16,376 nt of DNA from an uncultured Lachnospiraceae bacterium (GTDB lineage Bacteria; Bacillota; Clostridia; Lachnospirales; Lachnospiraceae), in the NCBI GenBank assembly GCA_959022495.1, contig CAUEYX010000055.1, positions 1-16,376 of the forward strand. Direction: 5' to 3'. The notes below the pieces were generated by a model. That model saw only the letters and a list, made by a program, of their open reading frames with translations. It did no database searches and was not told where the DNA came from. Made by a program: the position numbers and the translations under genes. Shown here piece by piece: positions 6,664 to 13,160 of the stretch (the stretch's first letter is position 1; every line of letters begins with the position of its first letter).

Positions 6664-6693
6664 CCCGGGCGGGGAGCGCCGTCCCGGGTTTTT
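6664..6693 (+). terminator. Early intrinsic terminator in the thiW leader
   Basis: CCCGGG-CGG (6664-6672) pairs with CCG-T-CCCGGG (6679-6688, one bulged T) around loop GGAGCG, and five T follow (6689-6693). No gene precedes it on this strand, so it would stop transcripts from the 6606 promoter after about 50 nt. The stretch AAAACCCGG at 6635-6643 is complementary to the 3' arm plus T-tract (6684-6692), a possible competing pairing if it is transcribed. Confidence 0.6.
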
Positions 6694-6743
6694 ACTGTAC
6701 ATCTTCATGGCTTTTTCAGTTGAGAAGCTCTGCTGTACGAAAA

Positions 6744-6868
6744 CACATGCGAGGGAATCCGTGTTCCGGAGTGAGAGGGCGCCAGTAAGCGCTGACCGTT
6801 ATGTGCCGGCCCTGTTGTTGGCGCACAGCCGGAAGAGGCGGAGAGCATGGCGGCACAAGTACAGGAGG
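6744..6868 (+). promoter_or_regulatory. Candidate structured leader (riboswitch-like) before thiW
   Basis: CACATG (6744-6749) pairs with TATGTG (6800-6805, one G-T), enclosing two hairpins: GGAA (6754-6757) with TTCC, and GCGC with GCGC around CAGTAA (about 6779-6791). This makes a compact three-way junction. Its closing strand also belongs to TGTGCCG (6802-6808), complementary to CGGCACA (6851-6857) just before the thiW ribosome site. CCTGT (6811-6815) is complementary to ACAGG (6861-6865) inside that site. Such exclusive pairings resemble a translation switch. It lacks the TPP riboswitch consensus; the HMP-PP (thiS motif) class is one to test, but I cannot confirm it. Confidence 0.4.
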
Positions 6869-6875
6869 TTCAATG

Positions 6876-7397
6876 ATGAAAAACGTCAACGTAAGAAAAC
6901 TTGCCCTTGCGGGTATCCTTGTGGCAGTGGGAATTGTGTGTTCTCCTCTGTCCATTCCGGTGGGAGCGTCAAAATGCGCTCCGGTCCAGCACTTTATTAA
7001 TATCCTGGGCGGCGTATTCCTGGGACCGGGATATGCCGTGGGTATGGCATTCGTGACCAGCCTTTTGAGAAACCTGATGGGGACAGGAACCCTGCTGGCT
7101 TTTCCGGGATCAATGTGCGGAGCGTTTCTCTGCGGCATGCTGTATAAGTATGGCAAGCATCTGCCATTTGCCTACGCCGGTGAATTGTTCGGGACATCGG
7201 TTGTCGGCGGGCTGCTTAGTTATCCGATTGCCACACTTTTGATGGGAAGCGAGAGCGCGGTGTACGGTTTCGTGGTCCCGTTCTTTGTGTCAAGCTGCGG
7301 GGGGACTATCATAGCGGCGGTCCTGGTGACAGCGATGAAGAAAATGAAAGTATTTGATATCTATCTGGGCAATCTGGACGCAGAGCCCCAGCGATAG
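6876..7397 (+). CDS. thiW: ThiW, S component of an ECF transporter for the thiazole precursor
   Basis: This is a 173-residue, strongly hydrophobic protein with about five to six membrane segments. It begins MKNVNVRKLALAGILVAVGI, and the ThiW-type motif SIPVGASKCAPVQHFINILG lies at about 26-45, followed by GPGYAVGMAFVTSLLRNLMGTG. ThiW proteins are substrate-binding subunits of energy-coupling-factor importers, predicted to take up the thiazole moiety (hydroxyethylthiazole). The ATPase and EcfT subunits are not in the window, so it probably shares a common module encoded elsewhere. The start at 6876 is preferred over the adjacent ATG at 6873 because AGGAGG (6863-6868) is then 7 nt away. The next element, 13 nt after the stop, is the TPP riboswitch, and the thiazole kinase gene thiM follows, which supports the substrate. 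Confidence 0.92.
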   Translation: MKNVNVRKLALAGILVAVGIVCSPLSIPVGASKCAPVQHFINILGGVFLGPGYAVGMAFVTSLLRNLMGTGTLLAFPGSMCGAFLCGMLYKYGKHLPFAYAGELFGTSVVGGLLSYPIATLLMGSESAVYGFVVPFFVSSCGGTIIAAVLVTAMKKMKVFDIYLGNLDAEPQR

Positions 7398-7410
7398 AAA
7401 AGTGAATAAA

Positions 7411-7503
7411 AATACGGGGAGCTTGCGTATCAAGCAGGCTGAGAGGAGGCTGAAGTGCTTCGACCCGCCACCTGATTTGGGTAATGCCAACGTAGGGACT
7501 ATG
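7411..7503 (+). promoter_or_regulatory. TPP riboswitch (THI element)
   Basis: The aptamer consensus is plain: ACGGGGAGC (7414-7422), then AGGCTGAGAGGAGGC (7436-7450), GACCC (7462-7466), CACCTGATTTGGGTAATGCC (7469-7488) and AACGTAGGGA (7489-7498). These are the pyrimidine-sensing CTGAGA helix and the pyrophosphate-sensing helix of the thiamine pyrophosphate riboswitch. It sits only 13 nt after thiW and in front of thiM, with a terminator following, so TPP should switch off thiM and the genes behind it. Confidence 0.96.
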
Positions 7504-7516
7504 CGGACGATTGACG

Positions 7517-7552
7517 CGGGTGTATCCATTTCAGATGGTTCCCCGTTTTTTT
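7517..7552 (+). terminator. Expression-platform terminator of the TPP riboswitch
   Basis: CGGG (7517-7520) pairs with CCCG (7542-7545), and CCATT (7526-7530) pairs with GATGG (7534-7538, one G-T) inside it; seven T follow (7546-7552). It ends 30 nt before the thiM start. It would form when TPP is bound, stopping transcription that has come through thiW. Confidence 0.75.
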
Positions 7553-7582
7553 GTGTCTGAAAAACCAAGGAGGAAATCTGAT

Positions 7583-8404
7583 ATGTTAAAGGAATGTTTG
7601 GAAAATGTAAGAAATACAGTACCACTGGTACATAATATAACTAACTATGTGACGGTAAACGATGTGGCCAATATGCTGCTTGCCTGCGGGGGAAGCCCGA
7701 TCATGTCCGACGAGGCGGAAGATGTGGAGGATATTACCTCTGTCTGCGGCGGCCTGAATATTAATATCGGGACACTGCACAGGACGAGTATCGAAGGGAT
7801 GTTCCGCGCGGGGAAGAAGGCGGCCGAGCTGGAACATCCGATCCTCTTAGACCCGGTGGGCGCCGGCGCCAGCGTCCTGCGCACAAACACAGCGCTGGAG
7901 CTGATGAAAGAATTGGGTCCAACTGTGATCCGGGGAAATATTTCCGAGATCAAGACGCTTGCGTTCGGTTCCGGTACTACAAAGGGCGTGGATGCGGATA
8001 TGGCGGACGTGGTTACAGAAGGAACACTGGATGAGGCGGTAAGATTTGTAAAGAATTTTGCCGGGGAGACCGGGAGTATCGTTGCAGTGACCGGAGCCAT
8101 TGACCTGGTATCCGACGGTGACAAATGCTATGTGATCAGAAACGGCCGTCCGGAGATGGGGAAGATTACGGGTACGGGATGCCAGCTCTCTGGAATGATG
8201 ACCGCCTATGTCACGGCCAATCCACAGAACCGTCTGGAAGCCGCGGCAGCTGCGGTGTGCGTGATGGGGCTTGCCGGGGAGATCGGATGGAGCCGCATGC
8301 AGGAGGGGGACGGCAATGCCACGTACCGGAACCGGATCATTGACGCGGTCTACAACATGACAGGGGAAGAACTGGAGGAAGGAGCAAAATATGAAGTGCG
8401 GTAA
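7583..8404 (+). CDS. thiM: Hydroxyethylthiazole kinase
   Basis: This 273-residue protein has typical ThiM length and the ribokinase-like fold. ThiM phosphorylates 4-methyl-5-(2-hydroxyethyl)thiazole with ATP, the salvage entry for the thiazole half of thiamine. Family stretches are visible: PLVHNITNYVTVNDVAN at 14-30, SPIMSDEAEDVEDI at 38-51, LLDPVGAGAS at 88-97, RGNISEI at 117-123, and the anion-hole/catalytic motif GKITGTGCQLSGMM at 193-206 with the conserved C200. AGGAGG (7568-7573) lies 9 nt before the ATG. It is the first gene behind the TPP riboswitch terminator and overlaps thiE by 14 nt. Together with ThiW upstream this forms a thiazole uptake-and-capture pair. Confidence 0.97.
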   Translation: MLKECLENVRNTVPLVHNITNYVTVNDVANMLLACGGSPIMSDEAEDVEDITSVCGGLNINIGTLHRTSIEGMFRAGKKAAELEHPILLDPVGAGASVLRTNTALELMKELGPTVIRGNISEIKTLAFGSGTTKGVDADMADVVTEGTLDEAVRFVKNFAGETGSIVAVTGAIDLVSDGDKCYVIRNGRPEMGKITGTGCQLSGMMTAYVTANPQNRLEAAAAAVCVMGLAGEIGWSRMQEGDGNATYRNRIIDAVYNMTGEELEEGAKYEVR

Positions 8405-9047
8405 TCAGGCGTGCGGAAAAGAAGATTTGCTGCTCTATGCGGTGACGGACAGGAACTGGCTGAACGGGCACACGCTGTATGAGCAGGTGGAGAGCGCCCT
8501 GAAAGGCGGGGTGACATTTGTACAGCTCAGGGAAAAAGAGCTGGATGAGGCGGCGTTCCTTGAGGAGGCCAAAGAGATCCAGAAGCTGTGCGCACGGTAC
8601 CACGTGCCCTTTGTGATCAATGATAATGTGGAGATCGCGGCATCCATCGGGGCGGACGGCGTACATGTGGGACAGAGCGACATGGAAGCGCTGGATGTGC
8701 GGAAGAAGCTGGGGGAGGATAAGATCATCGGCGTGTCCGCGCAGACAGTGGAACAGGCATTGAAGGCACAGGAACACGGGGCGGACTATCTGGGCGTGGG
8801 AGCGGTTTTCCCAACCGGGTCCAAAGCGGACGCGGTGGAAGTAAGCCGCGATACAGTGAAAGCCATCTGTGAGGCCGTGGATATTCCGGTGATTGCCATC
8901 GGGGGCATTACGAAAGAGAACGTGGCAGAGCTTGCGCGCAGCGGGATCTGCGGGATCGCGGTCATCAGCGCGGTCTTTGCCCAGGAGGATATTGAGAAGG
9001 CTTCCCGCGAGCTCAGGGCACGCGCAGAGGATATGCTGCGGATGTAA
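8391..9047 (+). CDS. thiE: Thiamine phosphate synthase
   Basis: This 218-residue TIM-barrel enzyme joins HMP pyrophosphate and thiazole phosphate into thiamine monophosphate. Motifs in order are VTFVQLREKELD at 41-52, FVINDNVEIA at 74-83, ADGVHVGQSDM at 88-98 (substrate-site residues), LGVGAVFPTGSK at 134-145 and IPVIAIGGI at 165-173. Length is normal for ThiE, with no fused TenI or ThiD domain. GGAAGGAG lies inside the end of thiM, and the two genes overlap by 14 nt, so translation is probably coupled. It uses the products of ThiM (adjacent) and ThiD (two genes on), completing the salvage route in this cluster. Confidence 0.97.
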   Translation: MKCGNQACGKEDLLLYAVTDRNWLNGHTLYEQVESALKGGVTFVQLREKELDEAAFLEEAKEIQKLCARYHVPFVINDNVEIAASIGADGVHVGQSDMEALDVRKKLGEDKIIGVSAQTVEQALKAQEHGADYLGVGAVFPTGSKADAVEVSRDTVKAICEAVDIPVIAIGGITKENVAELARSGICGIAVISAVFAQEDIEKASRELRARAEDMLRM

Positions 9048-9076
9048 TATGATTTCAGACAGAAGGAGAGCTGCAA

Positions 9077-9739
9077 ATGGTGAAAGGCGTGATATTTGAT
9101 GTGGACGGCGTACTGCTTAATTCCATGCCGGTGTGGGAGAATCTTGGGGAACTCTACCTGCAGAAACTGGGCATCGAGGCAGAGAAAGGATTAGGCGCCC
9201 GCCTGTATACCATGAGCCTGGAGCAGAGCGCGGAATATCTGATCAGCAGGTATCATCTGAATCTGGCTCCAGAGGAAGTGATTGCCGGGGTGAATCAGGA
9301 AGTAAAAGCGTTCTATGCGGACCGGGTTCCGCTCAAAGAAGGGGTGCGCCAGTATCTGAATGAATTCCGGGAGAAAGGTGTGCCTATGGTGATCGCCACT
9401 ACCGGCAGCAGAAAGAATGCGGAGGCGGCCCTGAAGAGGCTGAATGTATATCGGTTTTTCCAGGGAATCTTCACATGTTCAGAGATCGGCAGCAGCAAGA
9501 ACGAGCCGGATATCTATTATGCGGCGGCCCTTCAGCTTGATACAGAGCCGGGGCAGACCTGGGTATTCGAGGACGCTTACCACGCCATCCGTACAGCGGG
9601 AAATGCGGGATTTAAGACCGTGGGCGTCTATGACAGAGCGAATGACAGAGATCTGGCCCATATCTGGAATACGGCGGACATCTATCTTTCGGAATTCAAG
9701 GATTTTGATTTATTTTGGAAAAGAGCGTCCGCCCTGTAG
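9077..9739 (+). CDS. HAD superfamily hydrolase (beta-phosphoglucomutase/phosphatase-like) in thiamine operon
   Basis: This is a 220-residue HAD subclass IA phosphatase. Motif I is DVDGVLLNS at 8-16 (nucleophile D8, acid D10), motif II is IATTGS at 106-111, motif III has K141 in SSKNEPD, and motif IV is VFEDAYHA at 163-170. The helical cap occupies about 17-85. The gene starts 29 nt after thiE with GAAGGAGAG at good spacing. Its place between thiE and thiD suggests it removes phosphate from a thiamine intermediate, for example thiamine monophosphate made by ThiE. This would be needed if the cell makes TPP from free thiamine via a pyrophosphokinase. That is an inference from position; a housekeeping role on other phosphates is equally compatible with the sequence. 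Confidence 0.85.
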   Translation: MVKGVIFDVDGVLLNSMPVWENLGELYLQKLGIEAEKGLGARLYTMSLEQSAEYLISRYHLNLAPEEVIAGVNQEVKAFYADRVPLKEGVRQYLNEFREKGVPMVIATTGSRKNAEAALKRLNVYRFFQGIFTCSEIGSSKNEPDIYYAAALQLDTEPGQTWVFEDAYHAIRTAGNAGFKTVGVYDRANDRDLAHIWNTADIYLSEFKDFDLFWKRASAL

Positions 9740-9767
9740 CTGAGGAAATACAGGGCGGGACACTTTT
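9729..9767 (+). terminator. Weak intrinsic terminator overlapping the HAD gene end
   Basis: CCGCCCTGTA (9729-9738) is perfectly complementary to TACAGGGCGG (9749-9758) around a 10-nt loop, with CACTTTT following. The stem includes the last codons of the HAD gene. The short T-run suggests partial termination before thiD. Confidence 0.5.
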
Positions 9768-9768
9768 C

Positions 9769-9824
9769 AGCGGCAGGCCGGGGGCACCACTTTCTGCCGC
9801 TATATAAAATTAATGCTGAAAAAT
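9769..9824 (+). promoter_or_regulatory. Hairpin and AT-rich segment before thiD
   Basis: AGCGGCAG (9769-9776) pairs with CTGCCGCT (9794-9801). TATATAAAAT follows directly, then TAATGC (9811-9816) repeated 13 nt later. The TATAAA at 9803-9808 could be a -10, but no good -35 is present 16-18 bp upstream. It may be a second start point for thiD-cytX or merely an intercistronic stem. Confidence 0.3.
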
Positions 9825-9852
9825 AATGCAAAAGAAGAAAGGATGAGAGAGT

Positions 9853-10707
9853 ATGAGAACAGCATTAACAATCGCAGGGACAGACCCAAGCGGAGGCGCC
9901 GGGATTCAGGCTGATATCAAGACCATGACCGCGAATGGCGTGTTTGCCATGAGTGCGGTGACGGCTTTGGTTGCGCAGAATACGACCGGCGTAAGAGGAA
10001 TCATGGAGGTATCTCCTGAATTTCTAAAAGAACAGATTGACTGTGTATTTACAGACATCCGTCCGGATGCGGTAAAGATCGGGATGGTATCGTCTATCGG
10101 GCTGATACAGGCAATCGCCGGGAAGCTGACAGAGTATAAGGCGGAGAATCTTGTGGTAGATCCGGTTATGGTTGCTACCAATGGGGCGAAGCTGATCAGT
10201 GATGATGCAATCGATACACTAAAGGAAAAACTTTTTCCCATCGCGGATATCCTTACACCCAATATTCCGGAAGCGGAAGTCCTTTCGGGGATGAAGATCA
10301 AGACAGAAGAAGACATGATGAAAGCGGCGGAGATGATCGGCAGAGAATATGACTGCGCAGTGCTCCTCAAAGGGGGACATCAGATCAACGATGCCAATGA
10401 TTATCTGTACAGAGTCAAAGGAGGCCGCTGGTTCTGCGGGAAACGGATCGACAACCCGAACACCCACGGCACAGGATGCACACTTTCCAGCGCCATCGCC
10501 TCCAATCTGGCGAAGGGTTTTGATATGGACGCATCCGTGGAGCGGGCGAAAGCATATATCTCCGGGGCGCTTGGCGCCATGCTGGATCTGGGAGCGGGAA
10601 GCGGCCCCATGAACCATGCCTTTGCTATCTCGGGAGAATATGTAAAGACCGCGGAACAGACGGATGACAATGCGCCGCGGAATGCAGAAGACAAGGAGGT
10701 ACACTAA
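9853..10707 (+). CDS. thiD: Hydroxymethylpyrimidine/phosphomethylpyrimidine kinase
   Basis: This is a 284-residue ribokinase-fold enzyme; the catalytic part has the normal ThiD length of about 265. It phosphorylates HMP to HMP-P and then to HMP-PP. Visible motifs are TIAGTDPSGGAGIQADIKT at 6-24 (substrate and glycine-rich loop), KIGMVSS at 75-81, VVDPVMVATNGAKL at 101-114, LTPNIPEAEVLSG at 134-146, LLKGGH at 171-176, and HGTGCTLSSAIASN at 205-218 with the catalytic C209. The last ~20 residues form a polar acidic tail beyond the usual end. A short AAAGGA site precedes the ATG. It stops 1 nt before the cytX start, whose AGGAGG lies inside thiD, so ThiD and the predicted HMP importer are made together. 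Confidence 0.97.
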   Translation: MRTALTIAGTDPSGGAGIQADIKTMTANGVFAMSAVTALVAQNTTGVRGIMEVSPEFLKEQIDCVFTDIRPDAVKIGMVSSIGLIQAIAGKLTEYKAENLVVDPVMVATNGAKLISDDAIDTLKEKLFPIADILTPNIPEAEVLSGMKIKTEEDMMKAAEMIGREYDCAVLLKGGHQINDANDYLYRVKGGRWFCGKRIDNPNTHGTGCTLSSAIASNLAKGFDMDASVERAKAYISGALGAMLDLGAGSGPMNHAFAISGEYVKTAEQTDDNAPRNAEDKEVH

Positions 10708-10708
10708 A

Positions 10709-11887
10709 ATGGAACAGAAGCGTACCTCTGTATTTGAGAATGGACTGATCTGGTTCGGGGCGGGCGTCTCTATCGCGGAGATCCTGACCGGAACCTATTT
10801 CGCGCCTCTTGGATTTGAAAAGGGACTTGCGGCGATCCTGATCGGGCATGTGATCGGCTGCTGCATGATGTTCCTGTCAGGGCTGATCGGGGCAAGGATG
10901 CGCAAGAGCGCCATGGAGACCGTGAAAATGAGTTTCGGACAAAAGGGCGGCATCCTGTTCGCTGTGTTAAATGTGCTTCAGCTCGTGGGCTGGACAGCCA
11001 TCATGATCTATGACGGCGCGCTGGCTGCGGACGGAGCGGTACATACCGGGGCATGGGTATGGTGTCTTGTGATCGGGGCATTGATCATCGTGTGGATCGC
11101 GGTGGGGGTCACCAATCTCGGGAAGATCAACGTGATCGCCATGGCGGCTTTGTTCATCCTGACACTGATCCTGTGCAGGGTGATTTTCTTCGGTGGCGCG
11201 GGAGCAGATGGCTTAAGTGATGAGGCTATGAGCTTCGGCGCGGCGGTGGAGCTGTCCGTGGCAATGCCGTTATCCTGGCTGCCGGTCATCAGCGATTACA
11301 CAAGAGAGGCAGAGAAGCCGGTGAAAGCTACGGCGGTAAGTGTCATCGTCTACGGGCTGGTGAGCTGCTGGATGTATGTGATCGGCATGGGGGCTTCTCT
11401 CTATACCGGCGAGGCGGACATCGCGCAGATCATGGTAAAGGCAGGACTTGGAATCGCGGCTCTGCTCATCGTGATTTTCTCCACGGTTACGACCACATTT
11501 TTGGACGCGTACTCCGCGGGAATTTCCTTTGAATCCATCGTCCCGAAGCTGAAAGGGGCCCATGTAGGAATCGTGGTGACTGTAATCGGAACAATCGCGG
11601 CAATCCTTTTCCCCATGGATGACATTACAGATTTTCTCTATCTGATTGGTTCTGTGTTCGCGCCCATGATCGCGGTGCAGATCGCGGATGTATTTATCCT
11701 GAGGAAAGAGCGGAAAGATTCGGAGTTCAACTGGATCAATCTCGTGATCTGGCTGATCGGATTTGTCGTATACAGATGGCTCATGACTGTGGATATCCCG
11801 GTGGGAAATACACTGCCGGATATGGCAGCAGTGATTGTACTCTGCGTGATCGCGGATTTTATGTTCGGAAAAAAGCAAAAGATGTAA
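10709..11887 (+). CDS. cytX: CytX, predicted hydroxymethylpyrimidine transporter (NCS1 family)
   Basis: This 392-residue integral membrane protein has about 11-12 predicted helices and belongs to the nucleobase:cation symporter-1 family (cytosine/purine permeases). The start IWFGAGVSIAEILTGTYFAPLG at about 14-35 and the stretch AMPLSWLPVISDYTR (about 187-201) are typical of the family. CytX members in thiamine loci are predicted to import HMP, the pyrimidine half of thiamine. Here it follows thiD with a 1-nt gap, which strongly supports HMP over cytosine. The start at 10709 is set by AGGAGG at 10694-10699, 9 nt upstream. With ThiW it gives the locus one importer for each precursor. It is probably controlled by the upstream TPP riboswitch, subject to the weak terminator before thiD. 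Confidence 0.92.
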   Translation: MEQKRTSVFENGLIWFGAGVSIAEILTGTYFAPLGFEKGLAAILIGHVIGCCMMFLSGLIGARMRKSAMETVKMSFGQKGGILFAVLNVLQLVGWTAIMIYDGALAADGAVHTGAWVWCLVIGALIIVWIAVGVTNLGKINVIAMAALFILTLILCRVIFFGGAGADGLSDEAMSFGAAVELSVAMPLSWLPVISDYTREAEKPVKATAVSVIVYGLVSCWMYVIGMGASLYTGEADIAQIMVKAGLGIAALLIVIFSTVTTTFLDAYSAGISFESIVPKLKGAHVGIVVTVIGTIAAILFPMDDITDFLYLIGSVFAPMIAVQIADVFILRKERKDSEFNWINLVIWLIGFVVYRWLMTVDIPVGNTLPDMAAVIVLCVIADFMFGKKQKM

Positions 11888-11930
11888 GGAGAGTACAGAG
11901 AGGGCAGGAAACGTGTGGAGTGATAAAAAG

Positions 11931-11966
11931 CCCGTATTTACGGGGATGCAACCCTGGGTTTACATC
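11931..11966 (+). terminator. Two small adjacent hairpins after cytX, possible terminator
   Basis: CCCGT (11931-11935) pairs with ACGGG (11940-11944). Then GATG (11945-11948) pairs with CATC (11963-11966) around AACC/GGTT. AATTTCTT follows, so the T-run is poor. They lie between cytX and the promoter of the next gene, where a terminator is expected. Confidence 0.35.
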
Positions 11967-11994
11967 AATTTCTTCAAATGCAACAGTAACGTGC

Positions 11995-12023
11995 TTGAGG
12001 TGACAAGGTGCTTTTCGTATAAT
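11995..12023 (+). promoter_or_regulatory. Promoter of the XRE-type regulator gene
   Basis: TTGAGG (11995-12000) and a perfect TATAAT (12018-12023) are separated by 17 bp. The transcript would have a leader of about 85 nt before the start codon at 12115. Confidence 0.7.
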
Positions 12024-12114
12024 CGGGGCAGGATGAGGGAAGAGAACATCCTGACCGGTCTGATAAGAGAAGAAAGATCGGAAGCGCTTCGATATAGGAA
12101 AGGCAGGTACTTAT

Positions 12115-13011
12115 ATGGGTTTCGGAGAGAATCTACAGTTTTACAGAAAAAGGGAAGACATTACGCAGGAACAGCTCGCAGAACAGCTCGGTGTGTCCAG
12201 ACAGACCATATCAAAGTGGGAGTCCGGCTCCTCTTATCCTGAGATGGAGAAACTGCTTCAGCTCTGTGATATGTTCCATTGTACGATGGATGTTCTGCTA
12301 AGAGGAGACGCGCAGAAAGTGCTGAAAAAGGATACCACGGGATATGACAGACATATCGATCAGTTCGCCAAAGAGATCGCCGGCGGGATCGCCCTCATTT
12401 TATCCGGGGGGACATTCGCGGCGGCAGCGGACGGATTCCGTCTGCCGGAAAATGTGCAGGCGGGCGGAGCGATCCTTCTGATTGTGATCGGTGTACTGAT
12501 CCTGACCGCGGGAGGGCTGAAACATGGGCGGTTTGTGGAAAAGCATCCACAGATACAGCCTTTTTACACAGAAGAAGAGCAGGAACAGGCATCGTCAAGA
12601 TTCATTACTATGACGGTGACAGGGATCGGCATCATCCTGGCAGGACTTGTGTTTGTGATCGCAGCGGAAGGTTTCCCGGTTCCGGCAGGGTATACGGGAG
12701 ACCTTTACGACTGGACATTTCTGCTGTTCGTGACGGTGGGAGTAACCCTCCTTGTGTACGGCGGGATCAAGAAGGGCAAGTATAATATCGAGGACTACAA
12801 CCGTGAGAACGCGCCCAAAGAAAAGCGTAAAGAGGATAAGGCGGACCGGATAAAAAGCGCGGTGTGCGGCTGTATCATGCTCGTGGCAACGATCATATTC
12901 CTTGTCGCGGGGTTTGGCTTCAATTTGTGGGAGAAGTGCTGGATCGTTTATGTGGTGGGCGGACTGCTCTGCGGGATCGCGTCAATCGTCATCGAGGCGG
13001 TCTACAGGTGA
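12115..13011 (+). CDS. Membrane-anchored XRE (Cro/CI) helix-turn-helix protein
   Basis: This 298-residue protein has an N-terminal Cro/CI-type DNA-binding domain (about 4-62). The helix-turn-helix is at 17-37, TQEQLAEQLGVSRQTISKWES, followed by the SSYPEMEKLLQLCDMF helix pair. The rest is membrane: predicted segments at about 88-106, 116-135, 163-184, 200-218, 246-268 and 275-296. Charged loops fall at 136-162 and 219-245, the latter highly basic/acidic. It has its own promoter and stands alone between cytX and mscL. An XRE domain tied to a polytopic membrane part suggests a regulator that senses envelope or membrane state and acts near the membrane, but targets and signal are unknown. The weak GGAAAGGCAGG before the ATG fits; no better start exists. 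Confidence 0.85.
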   Translation: MGFGENLQFYRKREDITQEQLAEQLGVSRQTISKWESGSSYPEMEKLLQLCDMFHCTMDVLLRGDAQKVLKKDTTGYDRHIDQFAKEIAGGIALILSGGTFAAAADGFRLPENVQAGGAILLIVIGVLILTAGGLKHGRFVEKHPQIQPFYTEEEQEQASSRFITMTVTGIGIILAGLVFVIAAEGFPVPAGYTGDLYDWTFLLFVTVGVTLLVYGGIKKGKYNIEDYNRENAPKEKRKEDKADRIKSAVCGCIMLVATIIFLVAGFGFNLWEKCWIVYVVGGLLCGIASIVIEAVYR

Positions 13012-13080
13012 GTACATATAGGTAAGAATTAGAGGATACAGGGAAGAATCGGGGCATTCAGGTAAAATTTAGAGAAAAAC

Positions 13081-13109
13081 TTTCCTTGCAGGCGGATACA
13101 TGCTATAAT
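13081..13109 (+). promoter_or_regulatory. Extended -10 promoter of mscL
   Basis: TGC directly precedes a perfect TATAAT (13104-13109), an extended -10. The -35 is weak (TTTCCT at 13081-13086 with a 17-bp spacer). The transcript would start about 45 nt before the mscL ATG. Confidence 0.6.
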
Positions 13110-13160
13110 ACTTGGCTGATGATTAAAAAGCAAAAGATAAGAAATCAAGGAGAGAGATTC

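Noticed and set aside
6744..6868. A second TPP riboswitch before thiW
   Set aside because: The CTGAGA box and the CCTGATCTGG/GCGTAGGGA half are missing; only the position is suggestive.
11270..11878. 202-codon minus-strand frame opposite cytX
   Set aside because: It lies wholly antisense to a clear transporter gene, has His/Arg/Asp-rich composition and no ribosome site.
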